Part shown: positions 22,165 through 33,718 of the stretch, piece after piece
Numbering within the stretch: position 1 is the stretch's first letter
How the letters are laid out: every line of letters starts with the position of its first letter
From: Salvator merianae
Lineage: Eukaryota; Chordata; Lepidosauria; Squamata; Teiidae
Assembly (NCBI GenBank): GCA_003586115.2
Contig: QVOM02000034.1
Location: forward strand, 13,309,730-13,373,729
Length of the DNA stretch: 64,000 bases
Direction of reading: 5' to 3'
Position numbers and translations under genes: made by a program
The notes under the pieces: model-generated
What the model was told of the DNA's origin: nothing
Seen by the model: the letters and a program-made list of their open reading frames with translations, nothing else
The model's database searches: none

Positions 22165-22498
22165 TTGGTGATAATTACAATAGTGAAACAGGGAAGGGAT
22201 CTGATGTACCCAGAATCTTACAGGATGATTAGTTTGAGTAATCAAGATTATAAGATATTTGCAAAAGTGCTAAGCAATCGACTAGACCAAATTTTCCTGA
22301 GTATAATAATGGAAGACCAGTATGGTTTTGTAAAAGGCAGACAGATAGGGGAACCTATTAGGAATGTAGTTAATGTAATGCATCATGCTAATAAAAATAG
22401 AAGAAAATTAGCTGTTTTGAAATTAGCTGTTTTTAAAGTATTTGATATGGTAAATCATACATTTTTATATAATATATGTATAGCCTATGGACTAGGGA
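22165..22498 (+). pseudogene. L1 ORF2 reverse transcriptase N-terminal fragment
   Basis: The frame contains ESYRMISLSNQDYKIFAKVL and GFVKGRQ, conserved RT fingers/palm blocks of L1, then VFDMVNH where an FDKV-type first catalytic aspartate is expected (the D is retained). Sequence homology stops shortly afterwards at the junction with a MITE copy. Confidence 0.75.
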
Positions 22499-22499
22499 G

Positions 22500-22835
22500 A
22501 AACATTTGCTATCCCAGATAGTACTATTAGAGGAAATCCAGTAACTATACTGGATTTCTCTTAATATCACTTCCTTACCTCTGTTCATGTACTCATTGCT
22601 CTTGCAAAATATCCGTATGTTAGCAAGAACAGGGGGAAAAACAAAGGGAAGAGGGCAAGCATTTTCTAACATATGGGTATTTTGTAAGAGTGACCACTAC
22701 ACAAGCAGATGGCAGACTAGACTAGAGCTTGGTATTTTCTCAGGATTGCCTCCTGCTGTCTGGCAGTGACAGTGAGAGACAATTGAAGGATCAAAAGAAA
22801 ATCCTGCAAATTCCTCTTGTTATCTTGAGGTGCCC
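22500..22835 (+). mobile_element. MITE of the GGGTGCCTCC family, right part
   Basis: The body matches 19600-19915 at roughly nine bases in ten by eye, and this copy retains the right terminus (TTGAGGTGCCC at 22825-22835). The left ~130 bases are missing. Together with 19541-19915 it brackets L1 fragment A. Confidence 0.6.
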
Positions 22836-23589
22836 TATGTTCCACTTGCAAGACACTGCACCCCCTGTTACTTGATCACACACAGAATTGGAAGGTTCAT
22901 CTTCACTTCATTCATAGGCAAACCACACAGATAAAATGGTGTGTTTGGGCCCAGGCTACAGTTTAAGCAATCCACATGACATGCCTGTTGACAAGCTTTC
23001 AGTGCATTTTAAAGTGCTGTTCAGAACAGTTCTTCTCAAGCTCCTTTAAGGTAATCTGAATACACTTCTTCTGAAGGGATTCTTTAGATTTGCTATGTGT
23101 TAATTTGAGTTCCACTGGATCCCCCTCTTCCACTATGGTCATGTTGATTTATGCCCTTTTAAAAAGTATCCAGATGCACATCTTTCATCCATTTTTGTTC
23201 TTTTCTTATTCCCTTGATAAGGTAAGAGATTTCCACCTATCTTCTCATGCAGTGAATGGAAATGTTTTGGAAGAGAAGGGATGTGCATGGCATGGCTGGA
23301 TTTGTGAAAATCCATCTTGTGTCAAATAAAATCATTTCTGTTAGCTTTCTTTAGTGAAAATCCCTCCATAAACACCTTAAACACCTTTCTTGTCCTCTAG
23401 ATCAAACATGCTATGGCTCAGCAATGCCACTCCAGTCTTACAGCCACTGTACCATTTCCCACATTTCACAAGCCACTTGTTATGATGACATTTGTTCTGC
23501 CATATCTCAATGTCCTCCATCCATGGGCAGAAATAGGAACAGGTTAGTCATCTGGCCCATTATTACCAGATGTGCAGCATTAAGGTCAT
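22836..23589. other. Unassigned DNA
   Basis: No gene, RNA or repeat boundary recognised. Confidence 0.35.
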
Positions 23590-23784
23590 GGTTAAAAATA
23601 GACAGTTCAATGAAAAGTGTCAACACGGTGCGTATCCGCTATAAAAAAGACCAATATCATGTTAGGGATAATAAACATGGTAATGAAAACAGAGATGCTA
23701 ATATTATAATGCCGTTACACAGATCAATGGTGCGACTACATCTGGAATACTGTCATCACTTTTCTAAAAGAATACAGTAGAATT

Positions 23785-25743
23785 CCCCTTTCACCACTCC
23801 TTTTTGCTTTAGTTATAGAAATTTTGGCAGCAAGACTTCATTCTAATCCAGATATTGTAGGGTATAACTCTGGCTCACAACAGATTAAAGTTTGCCTATT
23901 CACTGATGATATTTTAATTTTGACAGAAAACCCTCAATCCACTCTTCCTACACTTAAAAAGGAATTAGATCAATTTGGCAGGTATGTTGGATTGACTATT
24001 AACAATGATAAATTAGAAATACTATTCCTTAATACACCTCCTTCACAATGACAACTTCTACAAAGAACGTATGGATTTTCAATTGCATATAAAAAACTTT
24101 CAATATTTAGGTATCTGGCTCCCAAAAAATCTAAATAAAATCATGCAACTAAATTACTCTCCTTTTTGGGCCAAAGCTTCAAGACAGATGACTTCATGGA
24201 AATCAAAAAAATTATCTTTAGTTGGCCATATGGCAGCTATCAAAATGAAAATTATCCCTGCAATCCACTATCTATTCCTCACTTTTAATCCATACTCATT
24301 CCTCATAAAACCCATAAAATTTCGCAAAACAATCTGGATAAGTTCATATTTTTAAGTAAACAACCAAGACTGGCCAAAATCATCTTATTGCAAGCTCCTG
24401 CTAATGGAGGATGGGGATATCCCTCTGTATCTTTATATTTTATATCTTTATCTTTATATCAGCTCCATCGCCTTCTTGCTTTACTCTCCTCTAGTCCACC
24501 TCTATGGGCCCCTATAGAACTTGGAAATTTAAAATCACTATTATTTCATTATTTAGCTGTTAAGGACATCATTCACGACCTACAGGCATTAAATCCATTT
24601 ATTTTCACCACTTTAATCACCTGGAAATCCTGGCAACAGCTGTTGGCCCCACCTCTTATAGTACCTCCATGCTTTCTACCAAATGCCTTCCAATTGATAT
24701 CTAAACATTCTTGGGACCTTTTATCCTCCCATGGTTTTCACCCTCTCAAAGACTTTTTAGATCATAATTTTCTTCTAAATCTTCTAGAGAGATCAGAGAC
24801 CTATTAAGTAGACACAATACATCTTGGCTAGAACCACTAGCACTTCACAATTTTATTTTAAAAATTAAGAATCAGATGACATAAGTCCATCCATTGACTC
24901 CTTTTGAGTTATTTTTAGATAGTACTGACGACAGCAGTGCAGAAGTCTCTGCTTCTATTTACAGAATTCTTTTAAGTTATTCCATTAACGATCTGAAAGG
25001 TTACAAATCTTTGTGGGAACAAGATTGTGATACTCAATTTTAGATTGAAATATGGCAAAGAGTCCCAGGGTCCTTTTTTCACTCCTTTAAATCTCAGAAC
25101 AATAGAGAGCTCTCCCTTAAAGTGCTTTATCACTGCTACCATGCTCCACTTGCGCTTTATAGAATGTTGGGATCTCATCCCCCATCCTGTTGGCATGGCT
25201 GTATCTTAGCTGGAACACATATACACATGTGGTGGAGATGTCCCGTAGTACATAGGTACTGGTCTGAGATTCAGATGTCAATATCTGTCACCACCCTTCG
25301 GTTTTAACTCTTATATCTATATTTCAAAAGGACTATATTAATTTAAAACATAAAGATACGATTTGCCAAAAGTTGACTGTGACCAAAGCTAAAATAGCAT
25401 TGCACTGGAAATCTGCTTACCAATTCACCTTTGCAGCTTGGATCTCTAGACTCTGGACTCATATGTTGAATGATTTAATTCGATCCCACCAGAATAAAAT
25501 GCAATCATCGTTAGATCAAGATTAGTTTGTCACCAGTTGGACTCCTCTAATTAAACTGGCCAAATATAACAACAAATATCAACCAAACTCCTCTTTCCCT
25601 TTTTCATTTTTGAACTCAAAACTTTTACAATGGTTCCCTTATCTATATTTTATTCAGGACACTACTTGAATGTATGTAACACTGTAGTATTAATGGCAGT
25701 CTTTTTGGTGTTTATATAGTTTTGTTTGAAATAATAATAAAAG
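23785..25743 (+). mobile_element. L1-type LINE B, 5'-truncated, with 17-bp target-site duplication
   Basis: AAGAATACAGTAGAATT occurs perfectly at 23768-23784 and again at 25744-25760, directly flanking the insert. The 1959-bp insert carries RT from just before the catalytic motif (FTDD at about 23900) to the C-terminal CWHGC / THIHMWWRC motif (25187-25255), a short 3' UTR and an AATAATAATAAAAG end. The long duplication and 5' truncation are typical of target-primed reverse transcription by an L1 endonuclease. Confidence 0.9.
23824..25307 (+). pseudogene. L1 ORF2 3' portion, several frameshifts and stops
   Basis: Successive frames give the RT palm with FTDDILIL (23824-24051), a connector including FQYLGIWLPKNL (24071-24355), a middle region (24388-24807) and the C-terminal zinc-knuckle (25122-25307). 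At least four frame changes or stops interrupt it. The endonuclease and RT fingers are missing by truncation. Confidence 0.8.
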
Positions 25744-26294
25744 AAGAATACAGTAGAATTGGAGAAGTTTCATAGAAGGGTGAGTAAGATGATCAAGGGA
25801 CTGGAGGAGGAAAGGCTGCAATGTCTGGAGCTTTTTAGTCCAGAATGGAGACAAATGAGAGGAGGCATAATAGAGGTGTATAAAATTATGTATGGTGTGG
25901 ACAAAGTGGATAGGGAGAAGTTTTTCTTCCTTTCTTAGAATACTAAACCAGAGGTCACCGATTAAAACTGAATCCTGAATGAGTGAAGAGAGACAAAAGA
26001 AAATATTGCTTTGTACATGCTACCATGGTGTTGGCTACCAGTCTGGATAGTTTCAAAAAGGGATTGGGCCAGTTCATGGAAATCAGGGCTATCAGTGGCT
26101 ATAAGCCCTGATGGTAGCAGGAGGTGGTATGCTTTGGACGGCCAGATGCTGAAAGACTGTAAGTAGAGCAAACTATATGCTCATTACCTGTTGATGAGCT
26201 CTCTATGCAGCTGGTTGGCCACTGTGAGAATGATTGCTGGACTAGAAACACCTTGGGTCCAATCCAGTGGGACATTTCTTACATTCTTGTGTTC

Positions 26295-26500
26295 ATGGAA
26301 ACCAGGGCTATCCATGGTTGTTCTAAGGGGTGGTATGCACCTGAAAGCCAGCTGCTGGGAGACTGCCAACAGAGCGAGCTATGTGCCTATGTCCTGCTGG
26401 TGGGCTTCCCTGTGTAGCTTGTGACCACTGTGAGAACAGACTGGTGAACTAGATGGGCCATGGATCTGATCCAGTGGGGCATTTCTTATGTGCTTATGCC
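26295..26500 (+). mobile_element. Second CR1/L2-like 3' tail in tandem
   Basis: A second copy of the tail block (GGAAACCAGGGCTATCCATG through GAACTAGATGGGCCATGG and ATTTCTTATGTGCTTA) follows directly on the tail ending at about 26290, in the same orientation. Confidence 0.65.
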
Positions 26501-27127
26501 AGACAGGTGCACAGCTATAATTCTGTTGTTCCTGCTGTTCTGGTCCAAGTTATCAGTTGCCAGGGAAATGGACAGATAAAGGCAAAAGGGTGCCAATGTG
26601 AATGGCCAAATGCTAAGACAATACCCTCTTGTGTGAATCTGCAATGTATTATACTACTAACAATATTGAATAAATTAGGCATTAGAAAATCAATGTCTGG
26701 ATTATTGGGAAAGCTGAGTGAAGATCACACTATTGTATTAACTTCTATAAAGCTATTTCAGCCTCAGCTGTTTCAGCCTCAGATCATTATATGAGTGATT
26801 TGTTACTTGCAGTTGTCATAGTTCCAAGGCCATTTCTAGGAAAAAAATCTTTAGAAATGCTCCTCAGCCCCTATCCACTTCTTCAATAATGATTATGCAT
26901 TACATAATGCATGGAGTATATATAACTCACCCAAACCTCATATGGTTTTGATCTTGAGAACATTGTGTCTAAGGTTTGCTCAAGTGTTAACATTTTAAAA
27001 AATATAGTTGAACTGGACTGAGAAAAAGAAATCCCATCTAAAAACTTATATTAAAAAATTCTTATGGATAATTTAATCTTCTACCAAAGTTCAATTTGCA
27101 ATGAGAGACAATACAGGATGTACTCTT
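26501..27127. other. Unassigned AT-rich DNA
   Basis: Nothing recognised. Confidence 0.35.
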
Positions 27128-27566
27128 GAGGCTGGCTGCAGACATCAGGCTATATTCCAGAGAAAAGACCCTCAAGACTTATTATTGCCTTTTGGCCAGA
27201 CAGCGCAGGGGCCTACACTTTAATGACATGCACTTTTTAATGACATGCACTTCCAGGTATTTCAGTGATGCAAAATACCTAGATGTGCACAATGCCACGA
27301 CTGTGCATGCGCAGCTGTCTTTTTCAGCGACCGCATCCGCATGGTGGACACAGAGAAGATGGCAGCTCCATCCACAAAGTTAGTAATAAGTAATAGCACT
27401 ATTGCAGGAAAACACACCACAAAAATTAGGTTTTCCCAAAATAGGCTAGCATGTGTTTTATGGAGGATATAGCATAGCTATGGTGGGGTTGCCAGAGATA
27501 CATGTGGCAAACATACCATAGTGGTGCCATAATGGTGCTATATTCCCTTTGTGTGGACGGAGCCTC
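27128..27566. mobile_element. Possible MITE with GAGGCT termini
   Basis: The left end GAGGCTGGCTGCAGACA and right end (reverse) GAGGCTCCGTCCACACA are imperfect inverted repeats about 440 bp apart. A clear target duplication is not seen. Internally, TTTAATGACATGCAC is duplicated in tandem near 27220-27252. Confidence 0.4.
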
Positions 27567-27969
27567 AATAATTTTTATTTCAAAAATGCTATCATTAAAG
27601 TCTTATTTACAACACAAGAAGAATATTCAGCCTGATATCACCAAATTCATATAGCAACCTTCACATTGGAATGCTTTTCCTATTTGTTTGCTTTTAGGCC
27701 TAGCTGTTTAAATTTTCTAGCCATTTTGATGCTTTGGCCCTTTTTGCACTTATTCTGGATTATATATTAGATAGGGATTTGTCAATCACATTCTATGGCA
27801 GACTCTGGGGTTCTGTTTCAGACCATGCTTTTCTGTGGTCCAAACCAAAGGGTCTGACTAGTCCAGACCCACTAGTTCAGATTGCTGACAGGTAAGTTCA
27901 GAAAGGTCCTCAGTCAGCAAGGGTTACTGAGCTGCTTTATAAATCTAATGAGGCCACATCTGGAATACT

Positions 27970-28383
27970 GTGTGCTATTTTGGCCACCATATTTTAGAAC
28001 TGGAAAAGGTGCAGAAAAGAGGAACCAGAATGATCAGGGGACTGGAACACCTCCATTACGAAATCAAGCTGCAATGTCTAGGCCTCTTCAACTTTGAAAA
28101 ATGGTATTTAAGAGAAGACCTTATTGAAATATATAAAACCATGCATGGTGTGGAAAAGGTGGAAAGAGAAAAAATATTTTTTCTAATGCACAACACTAGA
28201 TCCAGGGGACACTCTATGAAACTGTTGGGCAGTCTAGTTAGAACAGACAAGGGGAAGTATTTTTTCACCCAGCGGGTCATTGATCTATGGAATTTAACTT
28301 CAGAAGAGATGGTGACAGTAACCAACCTAGATCGTTTTAAGAAATACATGGAGGACAAGTGTATCAATGACTACTGGAGTTGA
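27970..28383 (+). pseudogene. CR1/L2-like ORF2 C-terminal fragment
   Basis: A 137-codon frame contains LGLFNFEKWYLREDLIEIYK, the HGVEKVEREKIFF block and the FTQRVIDLWN block, the conserved C-terminal region of jockey-superfamily LINE ORF2 proteins. No catalytic RT motif remains. The upstream portion is in another frame (27882-28097). Confidence 0.75.
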
Positions 28384-28401
28384 TGCTTATATACGGCCTC
28401 T

Positions 28402-28542
28402 GGGCCTGCATTCAGATGTCACTTGCTTATTCTGCTATATTTGGATATTCCAGAATAAAGCACGGATATTCCGAAATATCTATGCTTTATTCCAGAATAT
28501 CCAAATATAGCGGAATAAGTAAGCGATGTCTGGATGCAGCCC
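28402..28542. mobile_element. 141-bp near-perfect hairpin MITE
   Basis: The sequence folds on itself almost end to end: left GGGCCTGCATTCAGATGTC pairs with right GATGTCTGGATGCAGCCC, and TATTCTGCTATATTTGGATA pairs with TATCCAAATATAGCGGAATA. It lies in the 3' UTR of a LINE, showing it is a later insertion. A target duplication is not clear. Confidence 0.75.
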
Positions 28543-28730
28543 AGATTGGAGAGACAGGCAGGATGCCTCTAAACTCCATTTGCAGGAAGTTGACAGCTGG
28601 TGAAGGTTTTGCCTCTATATTCTTCTTGAAAATGCCCAGAAGCAGTTGGTGGGCCTCTGCATGAGACAGGATGCTGGACTAGATGGATTGTGGCCTGATC
28701 CAGCAGGGTTCCTCTCATGTTCTTATGTTT

Positions 28731-29429
28731 TTATTTTAATATCGTATTTCCCTCCTTTATTCTATCCACTATCTAAATTGCATTTCATATTTTTTAGCCT
28801 TATTTTAAAGTAAGTTCTGAATGACTCTTGAGATTTTAAAAAACACAAGTTCTATATATTGACATCTGAAGAAATGCGTGAGATCTCAAAAATCATGATT
28901 TGCTTATATGAGTATGTCTGAGATACCCTGTATTTTGTGGTAGTGGTAGTTTTTATTGAGCAGACTGTCTCAAGAGCCATCTCTCCCTGTTCTTTCTGCT
29001 TTGCGTCCTCCAGGAAGCCGATTTCTGAAAGCCAGCAGCCCAAGCCACCCCTGTTCTCTCCCCTCTCTCACTCCAGTGTAGAAATCAGCTGAGTAAATCC
29101 TGCTTAGTCTCGTGCCCAAGGGATAACTGCTGATGAAAACATCTGTCCTGTCTCTTATTCTGTTGCATTTAACTGCACATAGAGAGGACAATGCCTTGTA
29201 AAGTTGGGTGATCTTGCCTACAACATTAGTTGTAAGAGGTCACTCCTGCTGCCAGATTTAATTAGTGTTTTTTTTAAAAAGTATCAGATGATGATACAGC
29301 CTTTGATGAGTAACGTTGAGAGCAGCTTCTAATTTGGAATAGACAATACTGCACCCAAAAGACAAGTAATCTGACGGTATAAATGGTTTGTATTAAGCAC
29401 GTATAACTTCCAGAGTGGACTATTGTAAA
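28731..29429. other. Unassigned DNA
   Basis: Nothing recognised. Confidence 0.35.
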
Positions 29430-29930
29430 CGCAGCCTATGAAAAACTACCTTTGCTGTCAGGATGACTATCACACCAGTGTTAAAGAAATACATCAGTTG
29501 CTTATCCCAATCCAAGGTTTTAACTTTCATTTATAAAACCTAAACGACTTGGGCCCTGCTATCTAAATGACTGTCTCCCTCTACTATACAGATCTGCCTG
29601 AGGATTATGATAAGCTGTTGAGAACTTCTTGACAGTGTCACTGTCTTCAGGAGCTAAAGAGATGGAGACCCATGAGAGGGCCTTCTTTGTGATAGCCCCA
29701 GGCTCTGGAATGAGCCCCCTTCTGATGTGCTTCAAACACTATCCTGCTATACATTCAGGAGGTTAGTAAATATGCACTTCTTTACTCATGCCTTTGGTTA
29801 AAGAGGTAGTTATCTTCTTCCTCTGGGTACTGTATTGTTTTAATTCTTTTTTATGTGTTTTAATTGTTGAGACCTCAGGGTTTAGGATGAGATAGAAATT
29901 AATTAGTAAAATATAATTAGAAATGGCTTT
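29430..29930 (+). mobile_element. Old L2-like LINE C-terminal remnant
   Basis: Degenerate codons resemble the L2-type C-terminal region: a HQLLIPIQ-like start near 29490, then ALGPAI-like, and PRLWN-like (AGGCTCTGGAATGA) near 29700. The 3' end resembles the '...gggataaaaat' tail. Many stops are present; the call rests on order of short matches. Confidence 0.45.
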
Positions 29931-30535
29931 TATGGGTTCATCCCTTTTTTCCTCTGAGTCTATGTGTATATTTTCTAAGCAGCTGCTGTAGGTTGGAGGA
30001 ATACACTGTTATCTTTCTGATCATCACTGTCTAGAGTCTTTGAGCGGGCCCAGTTGCCATGCAACCAGGTCGAGCTGATGAGATGAAAGGAAGGTGGTAG
30101 GCGTTCTTTTAACATCATCCTCTACATCAATTTGCTCCAGGCCACATATTGTGTTGTGCGGCAGCCTGTGAAAATCTTTACATGTCTGTCAAGTGTAAGT
30201 ATTTGCTATGGTGTAAAAAAGAGAATGAAGGAGATGCGAAGTTCAAATTGGCGTGTCTTTGGGTGCACGCAGTACATATATCTAAGGCTACTAGAGAGAC
30301 AACATACTTCTTAGAAATTGCCTTTTGTTTCCAATCATGGCTAAACATAGTATCTCTTTGCTTTCTTCACGGTTGGATGAATAAAATAGCTTTTTTGTGT
30401 AATACATTTTACTTTGCAAGGCAGTGATGGTTGTACACTGTCCCTTCTTTTGAATATGACTGCATCTACACACACTAAAAAAAAAAAGTCTCAAAAGCAG
30501 CTTAGAGGTGGTAGAATACTTATACTGGCAGCCTA
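29931..30535. other. Unassigned DNA
   Basis: Nothing recognised. Confidence 0.35.
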
Positions 30536-31053
30536 GGGCATTTTTGCACTTACTAGAACATCAGTATAGCAAGTGGTCCAGTAGGTTCTCTTCTAGACAC
30601 TAATGTGGTTTAAGGGATGCCACACCGCTGGTTAGTACGTTCTGTTCTCATTGAATGGAACATTACACCAGACTAGGATGCCCAAATGGCTGCTTAATCT
30701 GGTATACCAGTAGACCTGTTTAAAAAGGGCTACCAGTGAACCACTACTGCCTGGTGAACTGTATCATGGAGCAGTGCAGAAGGACTGAAGTACAAGGGAG
30801 ACCCATTTTGTTGGTGCAACAAAGTCCACTCCCGAAATGCGTCTTCTGAGGGCTCTGAGACCAGGAACTTTCATTTCTGGCCATCAGAGCTTGTGGAGGC
30901 CAGCTCCAGAGGTCACACAAGCTTTGGGGTTGGCAAGGCAGCTGTCCCAGAACAGCTGTCTGAACGTGGACGGCCTTGTTTCAGGTTATGTGGAGCACTC
31001 CAGGTGATCTGGTCTCACTGGAGTGGTCCATGGAAGCTAAGTGTGGAAATGGC
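30536..31053. mobile_element. Degraded MITE of the GGGCNTTTCTGCAC family
   Basis: It starts GGGCATTTTTGCACTTACTAG and ends AAGTGTGGAAATGGC, an imperfect inverted repeat. The interior shares GACCCATTTTGTTGGTG and GGAACTTTCATTTCTGGCCA with 2860-3000 and 8080-8160. Confidence 0.5.
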
Positions 31054-31640
31054 TTTCATTCACATTAAAGTCACTTCCAAAGTGCATTATCTGGTTTTTC
31101 ATGAGGGTTAAGATGGGAAGGGAACACCAGCTTCTGTATACCACTAGCTCTAAACCTCTTTTTAAGCTGCTTTTTTCTTAGGTGTGGATGCAGTCTAAGT
31201 TAAAAATAGCTTCTTGTTGAGAAGGACAAGCTATTATTACATAATGTTCTTTACACTGACTAGTCTGTCTATCTCAAACAAAACAACTCTCCCCTACCTC
31301 CTCCCCCAAAATCATCCTTGCATTTGGGAGGAAAATCTTTTGGGAACAAAATCCAATTGAGTTTGCTTTCTGCTTTCTGGATTATGCGGAATCTATTGGG
31401 AAGGGTATTTGATCAACACCTGGAAATCCAGTCGTTTGATGCTCCTTCACATGACTTCTCAATTCAAGGAGGTAGGTACGAATTATTCTTATATCCTAAA
31501 ACTCAGATACTAATAGTACAGATTCTATTGAACAAGGAAATACTTGAAAAACCTATGTATATAATTTTACTAATGTTTCTAAATATGAACAGTAATATAG
31601 GTAATATACAAAGATGTAAGCAAGATCAGTCTGGATCAGT
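31054..31640. other. Unassigned DNA
   Basis: Nothing recognised. Confidence 0.35.
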
Positions 31641-31735
31641 AAGCAAGGGAGTCTAGTAGCACCTTAGAGACTAATAGAGAAAAAGAAGTTGGTAGCATGA
31701 GCTTCTGTAGACTAAGCCTACTTCATTAGATGCAT
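31641..31735 (+). repeat. Interspersed repeat fragment (GTCTAGTAGCACCTT type)
   Basis: GTCTAGTAGCACCTTAGAGA, then TAGCATGAGCTTCTGTAGAC and ACTTCATTAGATGCATGA, is a motif order I recognise as a widespread vertebrate interspersed repeat, although I cannot name its family with confidence. Confidence 0.5.
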
Positions 31736-32416
31736 GATGAAGATAATATAGTGAAGCTATTTAAGATCAATATATGCACAGACAGTGGCTGGATCTTCAT
31801 CTAAAGAGCTGTGGAGCCTTACAAACAAGAAGAGTCTTTTTTATATTTTCAAGTGACTCACCATGGAATTGAGTTCTGCATAGGTTTATAATAGTTATTT
31901 ATAGATTAGGAGTGGTTGTGTCTCTATGTGTTGTTTGGAATCATCTGGGGGCAGGCTCCTCTGCAAAAGCACCCATCATCCACTGTCACTGTGTTGTAGC
32001 CAAAAGGCTCTTGCTTGGTGCGGCTGCCCCAATTACCACGACAAGGGAATCAGTCTTCTTTAAAATGCTTTATTAATATATACACATTGAGAACAGCATG
32101 GCTACCCATATGCAAAAGAACAATGGGAGCCCTGAGAATAGATTTTCCATACTTTCTATAACGTTTGTAACTTCAGCTAGCTTCCCACTTAATTTGGTTA
32201 TTCTTAAGATGATTGGCTTACTTCTCATTATATTATGTTTCCCACTACCTAATACACTCCAATATCTATTGCCAGTTTTAACAAGCATGCTAACAAGCGT
32301 ACTGATAATGATGGCAAGTTAATCACCTACTTTGTCTCTTCTGTGAACGAGCTGGTTCCCAACACAAGCTAATTGCAGAAGGCAAAAAGGCACACATGCT
32401 AATTAGCAAAAAACAC
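31736..32416. other. Unassigned DNA
   Basis: Nothing recognised. Confidence 0.35.
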
Positions 32417-32419
32417 TAA

Positions 32420-33455
32420 GGCTGCGTTCCGACACGGCATTTAATCAGTTTACAGGCCGTCTTCAGTTCCCGCTGTCCCGACATGATCTTGCCGTTTCGT
32501 AATTTTTACGGATTAAATTGGCGAAATCCGGATTACTTTGTCTTCGGATTTAATGAACTCTCAAGCCGTTCCAGATCGCTAGCGCGCTTTACTTTGTGCT
32601 GTGGGCACAGGGAAAGCAATTATTTGAGAGGGACCATACTGTTTTGGGGGGCGTGCAGAGGGAGGGATCCCCATTTTGTGCCGTCCAATGACAGACTTTG
32701 TGGGTGGGCAGGAAGCACATTAGTTTCCTCTGCCTCCATTATCCCCCCTTCCCTCGCTGCCAGGGGAAAGGAAATCGTCCTCCTTCTTCGCTAAGCTGCG
32801 GTCCTGCCAGGAAGAAATTAAAGGTTTTCTCCACTTCCGTCTGCTCTTTAAAGGAAAAAATAAACTGCGCCTGTTTGGAGTTTTGCCGTGGTCAGCACAC
32901 AGTTAAAAATAGTAGAGCCCCCCCACGTTCCCTTCCCACTTTTTCCCTTTGTTATGCACCTCTCCCGCTACTTTTAAATTGTGCAGTTTCATGAAAGTGT
33001 ATCAGCAGGTGTGCTCTCATGCGTATGTCAAAAGAACTTTCAAAAGCTTAGTTTTTTAAAGTTCATAGTTTTAAAGTGAACTAGTTTTTAAGTTCTGCTT
33101 CGGTAGACAGAGGCTGCAGGGAGGTGCAAGTGGTGAATGACTAGTAATGCTGCCAAGTTAATCCATGTTCTGAGGCAGCAGTGGGGACATGCAGAGAGCG
33201 GAGCTTGACTTTCCTGCCCCTGTGACGTCAAGGTTTGAATGTTGGGACTGCAGCCAATCGCTGACTGCATAGGGAGGAGAATTTGATGAGGCGTGGAGGC
33301 AGAAAGGGTACTGCCAAGCACGGGAAATATCAGTGTGGGAACGAGCAAGTACGAATTGACTCCGTGTTAAATTGTAACTGTGGGAATGACCAGAAGATGA
33401 ATTCACTGCGCGTACTCTTCTATACGGATTACATTGACGATGTCCAACCGCGGCC
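32420..33455 (-). mobile_element. Harbinger-like non-autonomous element, copy B (complete)
   Basis: In plus-strand order it runs from GGCTGCGTTCCGACACGGC to GATGTCCAACCGCGGCC, flanked by TAA (32417-32419, 33456-33458). It matches copy A in reverse orientation over both ends, but its interior is about 500 bp shorter. No transposase frame is present. Confidence 0.8.
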
Positions 33456-33718
33456 TAAGTCACAACGTTATATGATTTCTTCTTAAAATGGCTTCTCTTA
33501 TGCTAGCTTCTAACTGTGCACCCATGATTGGATACTCCATTGTATCCACTTCAGCATGCATGGGTGCCTGATGAAGCAGTAGCTGAGGCACTCCTCCAGA
33601 GAGTGTGATTTTGAGCTCTGAGCACTGGGTGCCTTGGGTAGTTGTCTTGCTCTTTGATATGACCCCTGTCCCCAGGCACCTGGACAGTGAGTGGAGACAG
33701 GGCCGATCTTTCAGCAAT

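Larger units (their letters stand above)
19930..22498 (+). mobile_element. L1-type LINE fragment A (ORF2 endonuclease and start of RT)
   Basis: ORF2 homology starts at about 20438 with the endonuclease N-terminus (VLSVNVNGLSSPVKRHRL). It continues through YAPN near 20760 and an LDHAPI block near 21075 that corresponds to the catalytic SDH motif, here altered. RT begins near 22165 (ESYRMISLSNQDYKIFAKVL, then DQYGFVKGRQ) and breaks off after VFDMVNH at about 22498. Multiple stops and frameshifts are present, and a SINE has inserted at 21113-21415. It is inactive. Confidence 0.8.
23590..26290 (+). mobile_element. CR1/L2-like LINE, split by an L1 insertion
   Basis: The left part ends with MVRLHLEYCHHF (23730-23766). 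After the L1, the frame of the same protein continues (25761 onward: KMIKGLEEERLQCLELF, then IIEVYKIMYGVDKVDREKFF), with stops. C-terminal codons SLDSFKKGLGQFMEIRAI follow near 26040, then the GGACTAGA-type tail. Joining the parts across the L1 restores the expected order of the LINE C-terminal region. The copy is old and non-functional. Confidence 0.75.
27882..28730 (+). mobile_element. CR1/L2-like LINE 3' end with a nested hairpin MITE
   Basis: The C-terminal LINE ORF runs from RPHLEYCVLFWPPYF (27945) to DRFKKYMEDKCINDYW (28378) across one frame change near 28000, followed by stop TGA. A palindromic MITE (28402-28542) interrupts the 3' UTR. The tail then continues with GCAGGATGCCTCTAAAC, GGATGCTGGACTAGATGG and GTTCTTATGTTTTT. 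It is inactive, but the 137-codon frame 27970-28383 is the second-best preserved LINE frame in the window. Confidence 0.8.

Noticed and set aside
26075..26500. Direct repeats resembling a CRISPR or LTR arrangement
   Set aside because: The repeats are LINE 3' tails; there are no spacers, primer-binding site, or TG...CA ends.
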